DNA of 64,000 bases, taken from positions 744,001-808,000 of the forward strand of contig NZ_VOHA01000001.1 in assembly GCF_007859315.1 (NCBI RefSeq), read 5' to 3'. The position numbers and the translations under genes were made by a program. The stretch comes from Reyranella sp. CPCC 100927. Its GTDB lineage: Bacteria; Pseudomonadota; Alphaproteobacteria; Reyranellales; Reyranellaceae. Positions 50,265 through 58,408 of this stretch are shown in pieces. Each line of letters opens with the position of its first letter. Within the stretch, counting starts at the first letter, position 1. The notes under the pieces are model-generated. The model ran no database searches. It had not been told where the DNA came from and saw only the letters and a program-made list of their open reading frames with translations.

Positions 50265-51482
50265 GTGTCCGATACCGCCGCGCCATCCGATGACGCGTTG
50301 CCGCTCGCCGGCGTGCGGGTGCTGGATATCAGCTCGTTCATTGCGGCGCCGGCGGCGGCCACGGTGATGGGCGACTGGGGCGCCGACGTCATCAAGGTCG
50401 AAGGCCCGGACGGCGATCCCAACCGCCAGATGGTGCAGGGCTCGGTGAGCTACCCCAAGAGCCCGATCAACTATGCCTGGCATCTCGACAGCCGCAACAA
50501 GCGCTCGGTCATGCTCGATCTGAAGCAGCCCCAGGCACGTGCCGCACTCGACCGGCTGATCGCTGTCTCCGACGTTCTGATCTGCAATTTTCCGCCGGTG
50601 GTGCGCGAGCGCCTGCGGTTGCGCTACGAGGACGTGAAGGCCGTCAATCCGCGGTTGATCTATGCCTCGCTCACCGGCTACGGCGAGACCGGTCCGGATC
50701 GCGACCGGCCGGGCTTCGATGCCACCGCCTATTTCGCGCGTTCCGGCCTGTTCGATGCCCAGCGCTATGAAGGTGCGCCCCCCGGCACCGCTGTGCCGGC
50801 GCAAGGCGATCGCGCCACCGCCATGGGACTGGTGTCGGCGATCCTGATGGGCCTGATGCGTCGCGCCAAGACGGGGCAGGGCAGCTGGGTCGGCACGTCG
50901 CTGCTGGCCAACGGCATCTGGTCGTGCGGGGTCGTCGCCCAGGCCGCCCTGGTCGGCGCCTTCCTGCCGCCGCGGCCGCCGCGCGAGCGGCCGCGCAGTG
51001 CCCTGGGCAATCTCTATCGCACCCGCGATGATCGCTGGATCCAGCTGGTGATCGTGCGCGAGGACAAGCTGTGGCCGGCGCTGTGCCGCGTACTGGGCCT
51101 GTCGGTATTGGAGAAGGATGCGCGCTTTGCCACGGTCGAGGCGCGCCGGTCGCGCGCGGCCGAACTGGCGGCGCTGTTCAGCGACGTCTTCGCCACCCGT
51201 GATTACGTCGACTGGTGCGCCGCGCTGGCTGCGGCCGACGTGACGTTCGGCGTGATCAGCCGTCCGCAGGACCTGCCCGACGATGAACAGGCCGTCCATG
51301 CCGGCGCTATTGTCGCGGCGGACAATCCCGACATGCCGCGCACCATCGGCAACCCGATCCGGCTCGACTTCGCGCAGCCGCGCACCGCCGGCCCCGGCCC
51401 GACATTGGGCCAGCACACCGAGGAGGTGCTGCGCGAGGCCGGTCTGTCCGACGCCGATATCGCTGCGCTGCGCTCGGGATGA
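50265..51482 (+). CDS. CaiB/BaiF-family CoA-transferase, tandem copy 1
   Basis: A 405-residue class III CoA-transferase. Family features: VRVLDISSFIAAPAAATVMGDWGADVIKVEGP (14-45, read in parts), 'NKRSVMLDLKQPQAR', GYGETGPDRDRPGFD, and the catalytic-aspartate segment PAQGDRATAMG. The GTG start at 50265 has GAGGAG upstream. It is divergent from the GntR/transport operon and overlaps copy 2 by 4 bases. A role in activating the imported or oxidised compound as a CoA ester is inferred. Confidence 0.92.
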   Translation: MSDTAAPSDDALPLAGVRVLDISSFIAAPAAATVMGDWGADVIKVEGPDGDPNRQMVQGSVSYPKSPINYAWHLDSRNKRSVMLDLKQPQARAALDRLIAVSDVLICNFPPVVRERLRLRYEDVKAVNPRLIYASLTGYGETGPDRDRPGFDATAYFARSGLFDAQRYEGAPPGTAVPAQGDRATAMGLVSAILMGLMRRAKTGQGSWVGTSLLANGIWSCGVVAQAALVGAFLPPRPPRERPRSALGNLYRTRDDRWIQLVIVREDKLWPALCRVLGLSVLEKDARFATVEARRSRAAELAALFSDVFATRDYVDWCAALAAADVTFGVISRPQDLPDDEQAVHAGAIVAADNPDMPRTIGNPIRLDFAQPRTAGPGPTLGQHTEEVLREAGLSDADIAALRSG

Positions 51483-52729
51483 CGGCGGGAGACCTCTTTG
51501 ACATGACCGACGACACGGCATTGGACGACGAACTGCCGCTGGCCGGCGTGACGGTGCTCGATGTCAGCTCCTTCATCGCCGCACCAGCGGCGGCGGTCGT
51601 GCTGGGCGATTTCGGTGCCGACGTCATCAAGGTCGAGCCGCCGGGCACCGGTGATCCGCATCGCAACAGCTGGCAGAATCCCAACTACCCGCGCACCGAC
51701 GTGAACTTCGTCTGGCAGCTCGATGGCCGCAACAAGCGCTCGGTCGCGCTCGATCTCAAGCATCCCGACGGTCGCGCCGCGTTCGATCGCCTGGTGGCGC
51801 GCGCCGACGTGATGATCGTGAACTTCCCGTTGCCGGTGCGCGATCGCCTGCGGCTGCGCTTCGAGGATGTCGCTGCGGTCAACCCGTGCCTGGTCTACGC
51901 CTCGCTCACCGGCTACGGCGAGAGCGGGCCGGATCGCGACATGCCGGGTTTCGACGTCAATGCCTACTTCGGCCGTGCCGGCATTCTCGATGCCCAGCGC
52001 TACGAGGACGGTCCGCCCGGCTTCTCGCTGCCGGCCCAGGGCGATCGCTGCGCCGCCATGACCATCGTGTCCGCCATCCTGCTGGGCCTGCGCCGGCGCG
52101 ATCGCACCGGCAAGGGCGGCTGGGTCGGCACGTCGCTGTATGCCAACGGCGTGTGGTCGAACGGCACCCTGGCCCAGGCGGCGCTGGTCGGCGGCTTCAT
52201 CACGCCGCGGCCGCCGCGCGAGCGGCCGCGCAACGCGCTGGCCAACATCTACCGCACGCGGGACGACCGCTGGGTGCAGTTGACCCTGGTGCGCGAGGAC
52301 AAGGGCTGGGACCGGCTGTGCCGGGCGCTGGGACGGCCCGACCTCGCGACCGATACCCGTTTCGCCACGCGCGAGGCGCGCCGGACCCACAGTGTGGCGC
52401 TGGCCGCGATCCTCGACGACGCCTTCGCCCGGCACGACTGGCCGCACTGGCGTCAGGTCCTGCGCGCCCACGAGGTGACGTTCGGGGTGATCGAACGGCT
52501 GCAGGACCTGCCCGACGATCCGCAGGCGTACCATGCTGGTATCATTGCAGAAACTAAGTCTCCTGACGTGCCGCGCACCATCAATAATCCGGTGCGTCTG
52601 GGGTTCGCCCGGCCTCGCGAGGCCGGCGCGCCGCCGTCGGTCGGGGAGCACACCGCGCAGGTTTTGCGGGAGGCTGGCTTGTCGGATGGGGAGATCGCGA
52701 CCCTGCGTTCGCGCGGAGCGACGAATTAA
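51479..52729 (+). CDS. CaiB/BaiF-family CoA-transferase, tandem copy 2
   Basis: A 416-residue paralogue of copy 1, with the same order of blocks: 'VTVLDVSSFIAAPAAAVVLGDFGADVIKVEPPG', NKRSVALDLKHPDGR, GYGESGPDRDMPGFD and PAQGDRCAAM. The start overlaps the copy 1 stop by 4 bases; a later ATG at 51503 would shorten it by 8 residues. Two class III CoA-transferases coded back to back may form a heteromer, as seen for some family pairs, or act on different acids. Confidence 0.92.
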   Translation: MTAGDLFDMTDDTALDDELPLAGVTVLDVSSFIAAPAAAVVLGDFGADVIKVEPPGTGDPHRNSWQNPNYPRTDVNFVWQLDGRNKRSVALDLKHPDGRAAFDRLVARADVMIVNFPLPVRDRLRLRFEDVAAVNPCLVYASLTGYGESGPDRDMPGFDVNAYFGRAGILDAQRYEDGPPGFSLPAQGDRCAAMTIVSAILLGLRRRDRTGKGGWVGTSLYANGVWSNGTLAQAALVGGFITPRPPRERPRNALANIYRTRDDRWVQLTLVREDKGWDRLCRALGRPDLATDTRFATREARRTHSVALAAILDDAFARHDWPHWRQVLRAHEVTFGVIERLQDLPDDPQAYHAGIIAETKSPDVPRTINNPVRLGFARPREAGAPPSVGEHTAQVLREAGLSDGEIATLRSRGATN

Positions 52730-53120
52730 GCATTGTCGCGCATAAACTTGCGGGGTGCCGGGTGCTTTTTTAGCGGACGACTTATGAAATTGACGCGATT
52801 TGACCTCCAAAGTGAGTGTTTCTTCACGATCTTCTCACGGGGCCGGGCCCACCCTCTCACGTGACAGATGCGCACATAAGCGCATCGACCGGATGCATCA
52901 GCGACCGAGTTTGACGGCTGCAATGCATCTGCCTCCTCAGGGGCGAAGCCCGGAGCGACCCCGGGCGACGCCCCGTCTCAGAGCCATGACGTGGGACCGC
53001 GGCAACGCGGTCCCACGCGGCCACCGCTTCCACAGGACGATCCGATCGACGCGTGCGGGTTGACCCGCCGGGGTGCTGTCGTGATCCTGCGCCCAAAGCA
53101 AGTTTCGTCCGGGAGGAACC
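52730..53120. other. 391-bp intergenic leader with several hairpins
   Basis: No convincing gene lies here. In order: an AT-richer start; GATGCGC-N6-GCGCATC (52867-52886); GATGCATC at about 52892; a GGGGC/GCCCC pair enclosing smaller GC stems (about 52940-52975); a perfect 12-bp stem CGTGGGACCGCG-GCAA-CGCGGTCCCACG with a GNRA-type loop (52990-53017). It ends at the GGGAGGAACC ribosome site of the third CoA-transferase. It could be a leader RNA, a regulatory RNA or repeats. I recognise no known riboswitch. Confidence 0.5.
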
Positions 53121-54344
53121 GTGGCCGATATCGCCACTTGTGAGGCAGCACTGCCGTTGGCCGGCGTGCGCGTACTCGATGTTGCGTCCTTCATCGCCGG
53201 GCCGGCAGCGGCGACGGTGATGGCCGATTTCGGTGCCGACGTGATCAAGGTCGAGCCACCCGACGGTGATCCGCTACGGCGCATGGGCGATGGCGCCGGC
53301 ATGCCCAAGTGCGGGGTCGACTATTCCTGGGCGTTGGACAACCGCGGCAAACGCGCCATCGCGCTCGACCTGAAGAGTGACGCCGGCCGGGCTGTGCTGG
53401 ACCAGCTGATCGCGCGCGCCGACGTGCTGATCACCAACTATCCGTTCCCGGTGCGGGCCCGCCTGCGGCTGCGTTACGACGACGTGGCGCCGATCAACTC
53501 GCGGCTGATCTATGCCTCGCTGTCGGGCTACGGCGAGACCGGGCCAGAAGCCGATCAGCCCGGGTTCGACATCACGACGTATTTCGGCCGTTCCGGCATC
53601 GTCGATACGATGCGGGTGGCCGATGGTCCGCCCGCGCTCACCCTGCCGGCGCAGGGCGATCATCCGACGGCGATGACCCTGTTCGGCGCCATCATGCTGG
53701 CGCTCTATACGCGTCAACGCACCGGCCGCGGCGGCCAGGTGGCGACCAACCTGCTGCACAACGGCATCTGGTCCAACGGCATCTTCGCGCAGGCCGCACT
53801 GCTGGGCGCCTTTCCCGAGCCGCGCCGCGGCCGACAGTTCGCCAAGAACGCACTCGCCAACGCCTACCGTGCCCGTGACGGGCGCTGGTTGTCGCTGGTC
53901 ATCGTGCGCGAGGAGCGGCTGTGGGCCGGCTTCTGCCGTGCCATGGACCTGCCGCAGCTGACCGATGACCCGCGCTTCGCGTCGCGTGCGGCACGCGCCG
54001 AGCGTGTGCCCGAGCTGATGGCGATCCTCGACGCCCAGTTCGCCACCCGCGATCTGGGCGACTGGCGCGTGCGACTGGCGGCGGCCGGCATCACCTTCGG
54101 CGTCCTGCCCGGCCTGCGCGATCTGCCGGACGATCCGCAGCTTGCCGCCAACGGCACGTTTGTCGCGACCGGCGATACCGATGTGCCGCGCACCATCGCG
54201 AGCCCGTTCAGTTTGGCGGGCGTGTCACAGGCGCCACCGCGCCGCGCACCGGGTCTGGGCGCCCACACCGACGAGATCCTGCGCGAAACCGGCCACGATG
54301 CCGACGCCATCGCCACGCTGCGCGCCAGCGGCGCGGTGGTGTGA
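53121..54344 (+). CDS. CaiB/BaiF-family CoA-transferase, tandem copy 3
   Basis: A 407-residue class III CoA-transferase like copies 1 and 2: VRVLDVASFIAGPAAATVM then FGADVIKVEPPDGD at the start, KRAIALDLKSDAGR, GYGETGPEADQPGFD, and PAQGDHPTAM. The GTG start at 53121 has GGGAGG 6 bases upstream. Unlike copies 1 and 2 it is separated by a 391-base structured leader, so it may be regulated apart from them. Differences in the active-site loops suggest distinct acids. Confidence 0.92.
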   Translation: MADIATCEAALPLAGVRVLDVASFIAGPAAATVMADFGADVIKVEPPDGDPLRRMGDGAGMPKCGVDYSWALDNRGKRAIALDLKSDAGRAVLDQLIARADVLITNYPFPVRARLRLRYDDVAPINSRLIYASLSGYGETGPEADQPGFDITTYFGRSGIVDTMRVADGPPALTLPAQGDHPTAMTLFGAIMLALYTRQRTGRGGQVATNLLHNGIWSNGIFAQAALLGAFPEPRRGRQFAKNALANAYRARDGRWLSLVIVREERLWAGFCRAMDLPQLTDDPRFASRAARAERVPELMAILDAQFATRDLGDWRVRLAAAGITFGVLPGLRDLPDDPQLAANGTFVATGDTDVPRTIASPFSLAGVSQAPPRRAPGLGAHTDEILRETGHDADAIATLRASGAVV

Positions 54345-54389
54345 CGGCGCCTCTTCTTTCGCCGCTGCGGGAGAAGGGGAAGCGGCCGG

Positions 54390-56222
54390 CTATACCCGCT
54401 GCGCCGGCGTGCTTTCAGCGTCCCCGCCGTTGCGCCGGGCGCGCTGTTCGACCGGCTTTTGCACCTGCGTCAGGTTGTAGGCCGTGTTGACCAGCGCGAT
54501 GTGCGAGAATGCCTGCGGGAAATTGCCGACCAGGCGCTGGCGCACGACGTCGTATTCCTCCGACAGCAGGCCGACATCGTTGCGCAGCGCCAGCAGGCGT
54601 TCGAACAGTCGGCGCGCATCGTCGGGTCGCCCCATCAGGACGTAGGCATCGGCCAGCCAGAAGCTGCAAGCCAGGAACGCCCCCTCGCCCGGCGGCAGGC
54701 CGTCCTGCGCGGCAGTCGTGTCGTAGCGCAGCACGAAGCCATCCACCAGCAGGTGGCGTTCGATCGCATCGACGGTGCCGCGGATGCGCGGATCGCTGGG
54801 CGGCAGGAAACCGACCGCCGGCAGCAACAGCAGGCTGGCGTCCAGTTCGCGGGCGCCGTAGGCGCGCACGAAGCTGCCCAGCTGCGGATCGAAGCCGTTG
54901 GCGCAGATGTCGTCATGGATGGTTTGTGCCAGTTGCCGCCAGCGCTTGATCGGCGCTTCCAGCCCGAACATCTCGGCGCCCTTCACGGCGCGATCCAGCG
55001 CCACCCACGCCATGACCTTGGAATAGGTGAAGTGCTCCGGCGCGTCGCGCACTTCCCAGATGCCGGTGTCGGGCTGGTCCCAGATCTTGGTGAGGTGCTC
55101 GATCAGTGCACGCTGCATGCCCCAGGCGGCCTCGCCGCTGTCGAGGCCAACGCGACGGGCTTGGTGCAATGCGTCCATCACTTCGCCGTAGACGTCGAGT
55201 TGCAGTTGATTGTGCGCCGCGTTGCCGATGCGCACCGGGGCCGAGTTCTCGTAGCCGGGGAGCCATCCTACGGCCCATTCCGTCAGCCGCCGCTCGCCGC
55301 CCACGCCATACATGATCTGCGCCTGCGCCGGGACGCCGGCGATCGCGCGCAACAGCCAGCCGCGCCACGCCTGTGCTTCCTCGTAGTAGCCGGCGTTCAT
55401 GAGGGCCAGCAAGGTGAGCGTCGCATCGCGCAGCCAGCAGAAGCGATAGTCCCAGTTGCGCGTGCCACCCAGTCGTTCGGGCAGCGATGTCGTCGGTGCT
55501 GCCACGATCCCGCCGGTCGGCGTGTAGATCAGCGCCTTGAGCGTGATCAGCGATCGCTTGACCGCGCCGCTCCATTCGCCGGCCGGTTTGCACTGTGCCG
55601 CCCAGCGCTGCCAGAACGCTTCGGTGGTGGCGAGTGCCGCGCGCGGATTGATCGGTTGCCGCGTGATCGGCTGGTTGGAGGCACAATAGGTCAGCACGAA
55701 CGGAATCGTGTCGCCCGGTGTGACGACGAATTCGGCGACCGTGCGCAGATCCTCGCCGCGCAAGGCGACCGGCGTGCGCAGCAGCGCCATGTCGGGTCCG
55801 GCCACGGCGCGCAGCGCGCCGTCTTCCATGCGCGTCACCCAGGGTACCGTCGCGCCGTAGCCGAAGCGCAGCACCAATTCGGTGCGCATCGGCACCCGGC
55901 CTTCGACGCCAACCACCAGCCGGATCAGCGCCGCCTGCGGGTCACGCGGCGGCATGAAGTCGATCACGGTGACGATCCCGGAGTCGGTTGCGAAGCGGGT
56001 TTCCAGGATCAGGGTGTCGTCCCGATAGCGCCGTGACACGCGCGCCGGCTGCACGGGCGCCAGCAGCCAGCGTCCATGATCGGGGGTTCCCAGCAGGGCG
56101 GTGAAGCAGGCATCCGAATCGAAGCGCGGCAGGCACAGCCAGTCGATCGAGCCGTCGCGTCCGACCAGCGCCGCCGTTTCGCCATCACCGATCAGGGCGT
56201 AGTCCTCGATCTTCAGGGCCAC
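54390..56222 (-). CDS. Glycoside hydrolase family 15 protein
   Basis: A 610-residue (alpha/alpha)6-barrel glucosidase. It begins with a beta-sandwich region (IEDYALIGDGETAALVGRDGSIDWLCLPRFDS) and has RNWDYRFCWLRDATL near residue 260 forming the substrate site. The general acid is in TGIWEVR (about residue 387) and the base in LLSEEYD near the end. Family members are glucoamylases, or trehalases in mycobacteria; the substrate here is probably an alpha-glucan or trehalose. No signal peptide is seen, so it is cytoplasmic. GTG start at 56222, GGGGG upstream. Confidence 0.9.
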   Translation of the reverse strand: MALKIEDYALIGDGETAALVGRDGSIDWLCLPRFDSDACFTALLGTPDHGRWLLAPVQPARVSRRYRDDTLILETRFATDSGIVTVIDFMPPRDPQAALIRLVVGVEGRVPMRTELVLRFGYGATVPWVTRMEDGALRAVAGPDMALLRTPVALRGEDLRTVAEFVVTPGDTIPFVLTYCASNQPITRQPINPRAALATTEAFWQRWAAQCKPAGEWSGAVKRSLITLKALIYTPTGGIVAAPTTSLPERLGGTRNWDYRFCWLRDATLTLLALMNAGYYEEAQAWRGWLLRAIAGVPAQAQIMYGVGGERRLTEWAVGWLPGYENSAPVRIGNAAHNQLQLDVYGEVMDALHQARRVGLDSGEAAWGMQRALIEHLTKIWDQPDTGIWEVRDAPEHFTYSKVMAWVALDRAVKGAEMFGLEAPIKRWRQLAQTIHDDICANGFDPQLGSFVRAYGARELDASLLLLPAVGFLPPSDPRIRGTVDAIERHLLVDGFVLRYDTTAAQDGLPPGEGAFLACSFWLADAYVLMGRPDDARRLFERLLALRNDVGLLSEEYDVVRQRLVGNFPQAFSHIALVNTAYNLTQVQKPVEQRARRNGGDAESTPAQRV

Positions 56223-56377
56223 GGCGGATCCCCCTGCAGCGACAAACGGAAACCGGCGTCGGAACAGGCGCCGGCTGGTGTCGTTAACGATCCAGCACGC
56301 GGCGAGGTTGCCGCGGGTGACGGATCACGCGTGCGTCAGCGGCAGTGCGCCGCGGTCGGCCGCAACGGAGACTGATG

Positions 56378-56602
56378 ATGAGCCATGTTTATGCGATCAA
56401 TGAAGTCGTCGGCACGTCGGAAACCAGCATCGAGCATGCCATCAAGACGGCGTTGAGCACGGCGGCGCAGACCGTGCGCAATCTCGACTGGTTCGAGGTC
56501 GGCGAAATCCGCGGCCATATCGAGGACGGCAAGGTCGCCCACTATCAGGTCAGGGTCCGGCTGGGGTTCCGCTACGAACGGCCGCCCGGCAAGACGGCGT
56601 GA
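56378..56602 (+). CDS. Dodecin family flavin-binding protein
   Basis: A 74-residue dodecin. The pattern VYAINEVVGTSETSIEHAIKTALSTA (split at residues 3-28), NLDWFEVGEIRGHIEDGKVAHYQVRVRLGFRYE matches the family: a hollow dodecamer that stores riboflavin or FMN and protects against light-driven damage. W37 is placed to stack against the flavin. The start at 56378 is favoured by GGAG 7 bases upstream; an adjacent ATG lies 3 bases earlier. Confidence 0.93.
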   Translation: MSHVYAINEVVGTSETSIEHAIKTALSTAAQTVRNLDWFEVGEIRGHIEDGKVAHYQVRVRLGFRYERPPGKTA

Positions 56603-56721
56603 CGCATTTCACGCATCCGTCCGCGGTCAGGACGAGGAGCCGATGATCGGTCCAGGAATTCGATCCCCGGCCATCTGTGTGCTTACTCGTGTGATGTTGC
56701 CGCGCCATGCGGGAGGAAAGA

Positions 56722-56753
56722 CGCCGGCGGTCGGGGAGGGGCGACCGCCGGCG
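56722..56753. terminator. Strong GC hairpin between dodecin and DUF1127 genes
   Basis: CGCCGGCGGTCG-GGGAGGGG-CGACCGCCGGCG, a perfect 12-bp stem with an 8-base purine loop, in the gap between convergent genes (56602 and 56777). It should stop transcription from both sides, though no T-run is present. Confidence 0.6.
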
Positions 56754-56776
56754 CGAACGACGATTGAGCGTCGCTC

Positions 56777-56983
56777 TCAAGCTCTCCAGAACGGCTTGCT
56801 GGCTTCGTAGTTGATCACGCCCGGGTCGATGCCCAGGTCGCGCGCGTCGCGCGCCGTGAGGCGGGCCAACTCGGCGCGATCATGGGCGCGCTGGCGCCAG
56901 CGCCGCACCGCGGCCGCCAGGCGTGTCGGCAGCGATTCACGCGCCGGGGTGGACAGGGCATTGGTGTAGGTGGTGTAGGCCAT
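56777..56983 (-). CDS. DUF1127 small arginine-rich protein
   Basis: A 68-residue basic protein. The C-terminal motif, RAELARLTARDARDLGIDPGVINYEASKPFWRA in parts (residues about 35-68), is the DUF1127 signature. Such proteins in alphaproteobacteria affect stress response or RNA metabolism and phosphate or carbon uptake. The start at 56983 has GGAG 6 bases upstream. It lies 45 bases downstream of the other small gene and both are divergent from a GcvA-type LysR regulator. Confidence 0.92.
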   Translation of the reverse strand: MAYTTYTNALSTPARESLPTRLAAAVRRWRQRAHDRAELARLTARDARDLGIDPGVINYEASKPFWRA

Positions 56984-57028
56984 GTGACTCTCCATCGAAT
57001 CGGTGTTGCGACCCACTACGCTGTCAAA

Positions 57029-57220
57029 TCAGGTGCTTGCCCGTGCCGTGCCGAGAAGGCGCGCGAACCAGCCGCGCGCCGCCGCGGCGGCGGCCTGGGC
57101 GATGTCCAGGACCGCTTCGGCACGCAGGGCCCGAGCCCGGGCTTCGAGTTGCGGGCGGTCGTAGGAACGGATGAATTTCCCTTGTGCCAACGCGGTCTTC
57201 GTCGTGTTGCGATCAGCCAT
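57029..57220 (-). CDS. Small alanine/arginine-rich protein of unknown function
   Basis: A 63-residue protein I do not recognise. It is rich in Ala and Arg, with a likely helix from residue 20 to 60 and the terminal segment AARGWFARLLG, resembling an amphipathic membrane-associating helix. The start at 57220 is supported by GGAGG 5-6 bases upstream. It precedes the DUF1127 gene by 45 bases on the same strand, so the two small proteins are probably co-expressed and controlled by the divergent LysR regulator. Confidence 0.75.
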   Translation of the reverse strand: MADRNTTKTALAQGKFIRSYDRPQLEARARALRAEAVLDIAQAAAAAARGWFARLLGTARAST

Positions 57221-57360
57221 GGGTGCCTCCTCCAATGAGGCTTTCAGTGCTGACGGATATGCGACCACGCCTGGGTCTTTACAAACGACGATGGGTCGGG
57301 GCAGGATAAGAAAACCTCATGAGTTAGGCGTGTGCCATCACGCTGTATCTGGAGAACTCC

Positions 57361-58263
57361 ATGCGTCGTTCGCTACCGCCGCTGAACGCCTTGCGGGCCT
57401 TCGAGGCCGCCGCGCGCCATCTGTCCTTCACCGATGCGGCCGATGAGTTGGCCGTGACCCAGGCCGCCATCAGCCATCAGATCCGCGGCCTGGAGGACCG
57501 CATGGGGCTGAAGCTGTTCGTGCGGCGCAATCGCGAGATCCTGCTGAGCGAGGCTGGCCAAGCCTACCTGCCGGGTGTGCGCCAGGCTTTCGACCTGCTG
57601 CACGATGCCACCGAGCGTCTGCTGAAGACCGATGCCAGCGGCCCGCTCACCGTCACCACCACCGCCTCGTTCGCCACCAAGTGGCTGGTGCCGCGGCTGG
57701 GATCGTTCCAGCAGGAATATCCCGACATCGATGTGCGCATTTCGACCAACACGGCGCTGGTCGACTTCGCGCGCGATGATGTCGACATCGGCATCCGCTA
57801 CGGCCGCGGCCAGTGGCCGGGTACCGCCGCCGAACGCCTGGTCGCCGAGGACATCTTCCCGGTGTGCAGTCCGGCGCTGCTCAAGGGGTCCAAGGCGCTG
57901 CGCCGCCCGTCCGACCTCAAGGACCACACCCTGCTGCATGTCTCGACGTTTCGCGACGACTGGCAGGTGTGGCTGACCGCCACCGGCGTGAAGAGTGTCG
58001 ATCCGACACGGGGCCTGAAGTTCGACCTGGCGCTGGCGGCCATCCAGGCCGCGACCGAGGGGCTGGGCGTGGCCCTGGGACGCGGGCCGCTGGTCGAGGC
58101 CGACATGAAGGCCGGCCGCCTGGTGGCGCCGTTCGACGTCAAGCTGCCCAGCGACAGCGCCTACTACGTGGTGGCACCGGCCGAGCGCCTGCGCCGCCCC
58201 AAGATCAAGGCCTTCGTGACCTGGCTGCGCGAAACCGTGGCCCGCGAAAAAGCCGCGACCTGA
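57361..58263 (+). CDS. GcvA-type LysR-family transcriptional regulator
   Basis: A 300-residue LysR regulator. RRSLPPLNALRAFEAAARHLSFTDAADELAVTQAAISHQI (read in parts over residues 2-41) is the hallmark N-terminus of the GcvA group, followed by the effector domain with FATKWLVPRLGSFQQEYPDIDVRI. GcvA controls glycine cleavage in enterobacteria, but alphaproteobacteria carry many homologues with other targets. The ATG at 57361 has GGAG upstream. It is divergent from the two small genes; a CTCATGAG palindrome lies at 57316-57323. Confidence 0.92.
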   Translation: MRRSLPPLNALRAFEAAARHLSFTDAADELAVTQAAISHQIRGLEDRMGLKLFVRRNREILLSEAGQAYLPGVRQAFDLLHDATERLLKTDASGPLTVTTTASFATKWLVPRLGSFQQEYPDIDVRISTNTALVDFARDDVDIGIRYGRGQWPGTAAERLVAEDIFPVCSPALLKGSKALRRPSDLKDHTLLHVSTFRDDWQVWLTATGVKSVDPTRGLKFDLALAAIQAATEGLGVALGRGPLVEADMKAGRLVAPFDVKLPSDSAYYVVAPAERLRRPKIKAFVTWLRETVAREKAAT

Positions 58264-58301
58264 TTCCCGCCGACGCCTCATCCTGAGCCCGGCGACGGGC
58301 G

Positions 58302-58333
58302 GACGCCTCCCCAGCTTCAACCGGGGAGGCGTC
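58302..58333 (+). terminator. Terminator after GcvA-type regulator
   Basis: GACGCCTCCCC-N10-GGGGAGGCGTC, a perfect 11-bp stem followed by GTTT, 38 bases after the regulator stop. It probably ends the regulator transcript; the same stem can serve the opposite strand. Confidence 0.6.
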
Positions 58334-58408
58334 GTTTCGACATGATATTTGCATTTACAAATAAATCGAATCGAGTCAGGATGCGCCTCACAACAGGGAG
58401 GATCGGAC

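Noticed and set aside
52730-53120. SAM, SAH or other known riboswitch.
   Set aside because: I could not match conserved core sequences of any of these; only generic stems are present.
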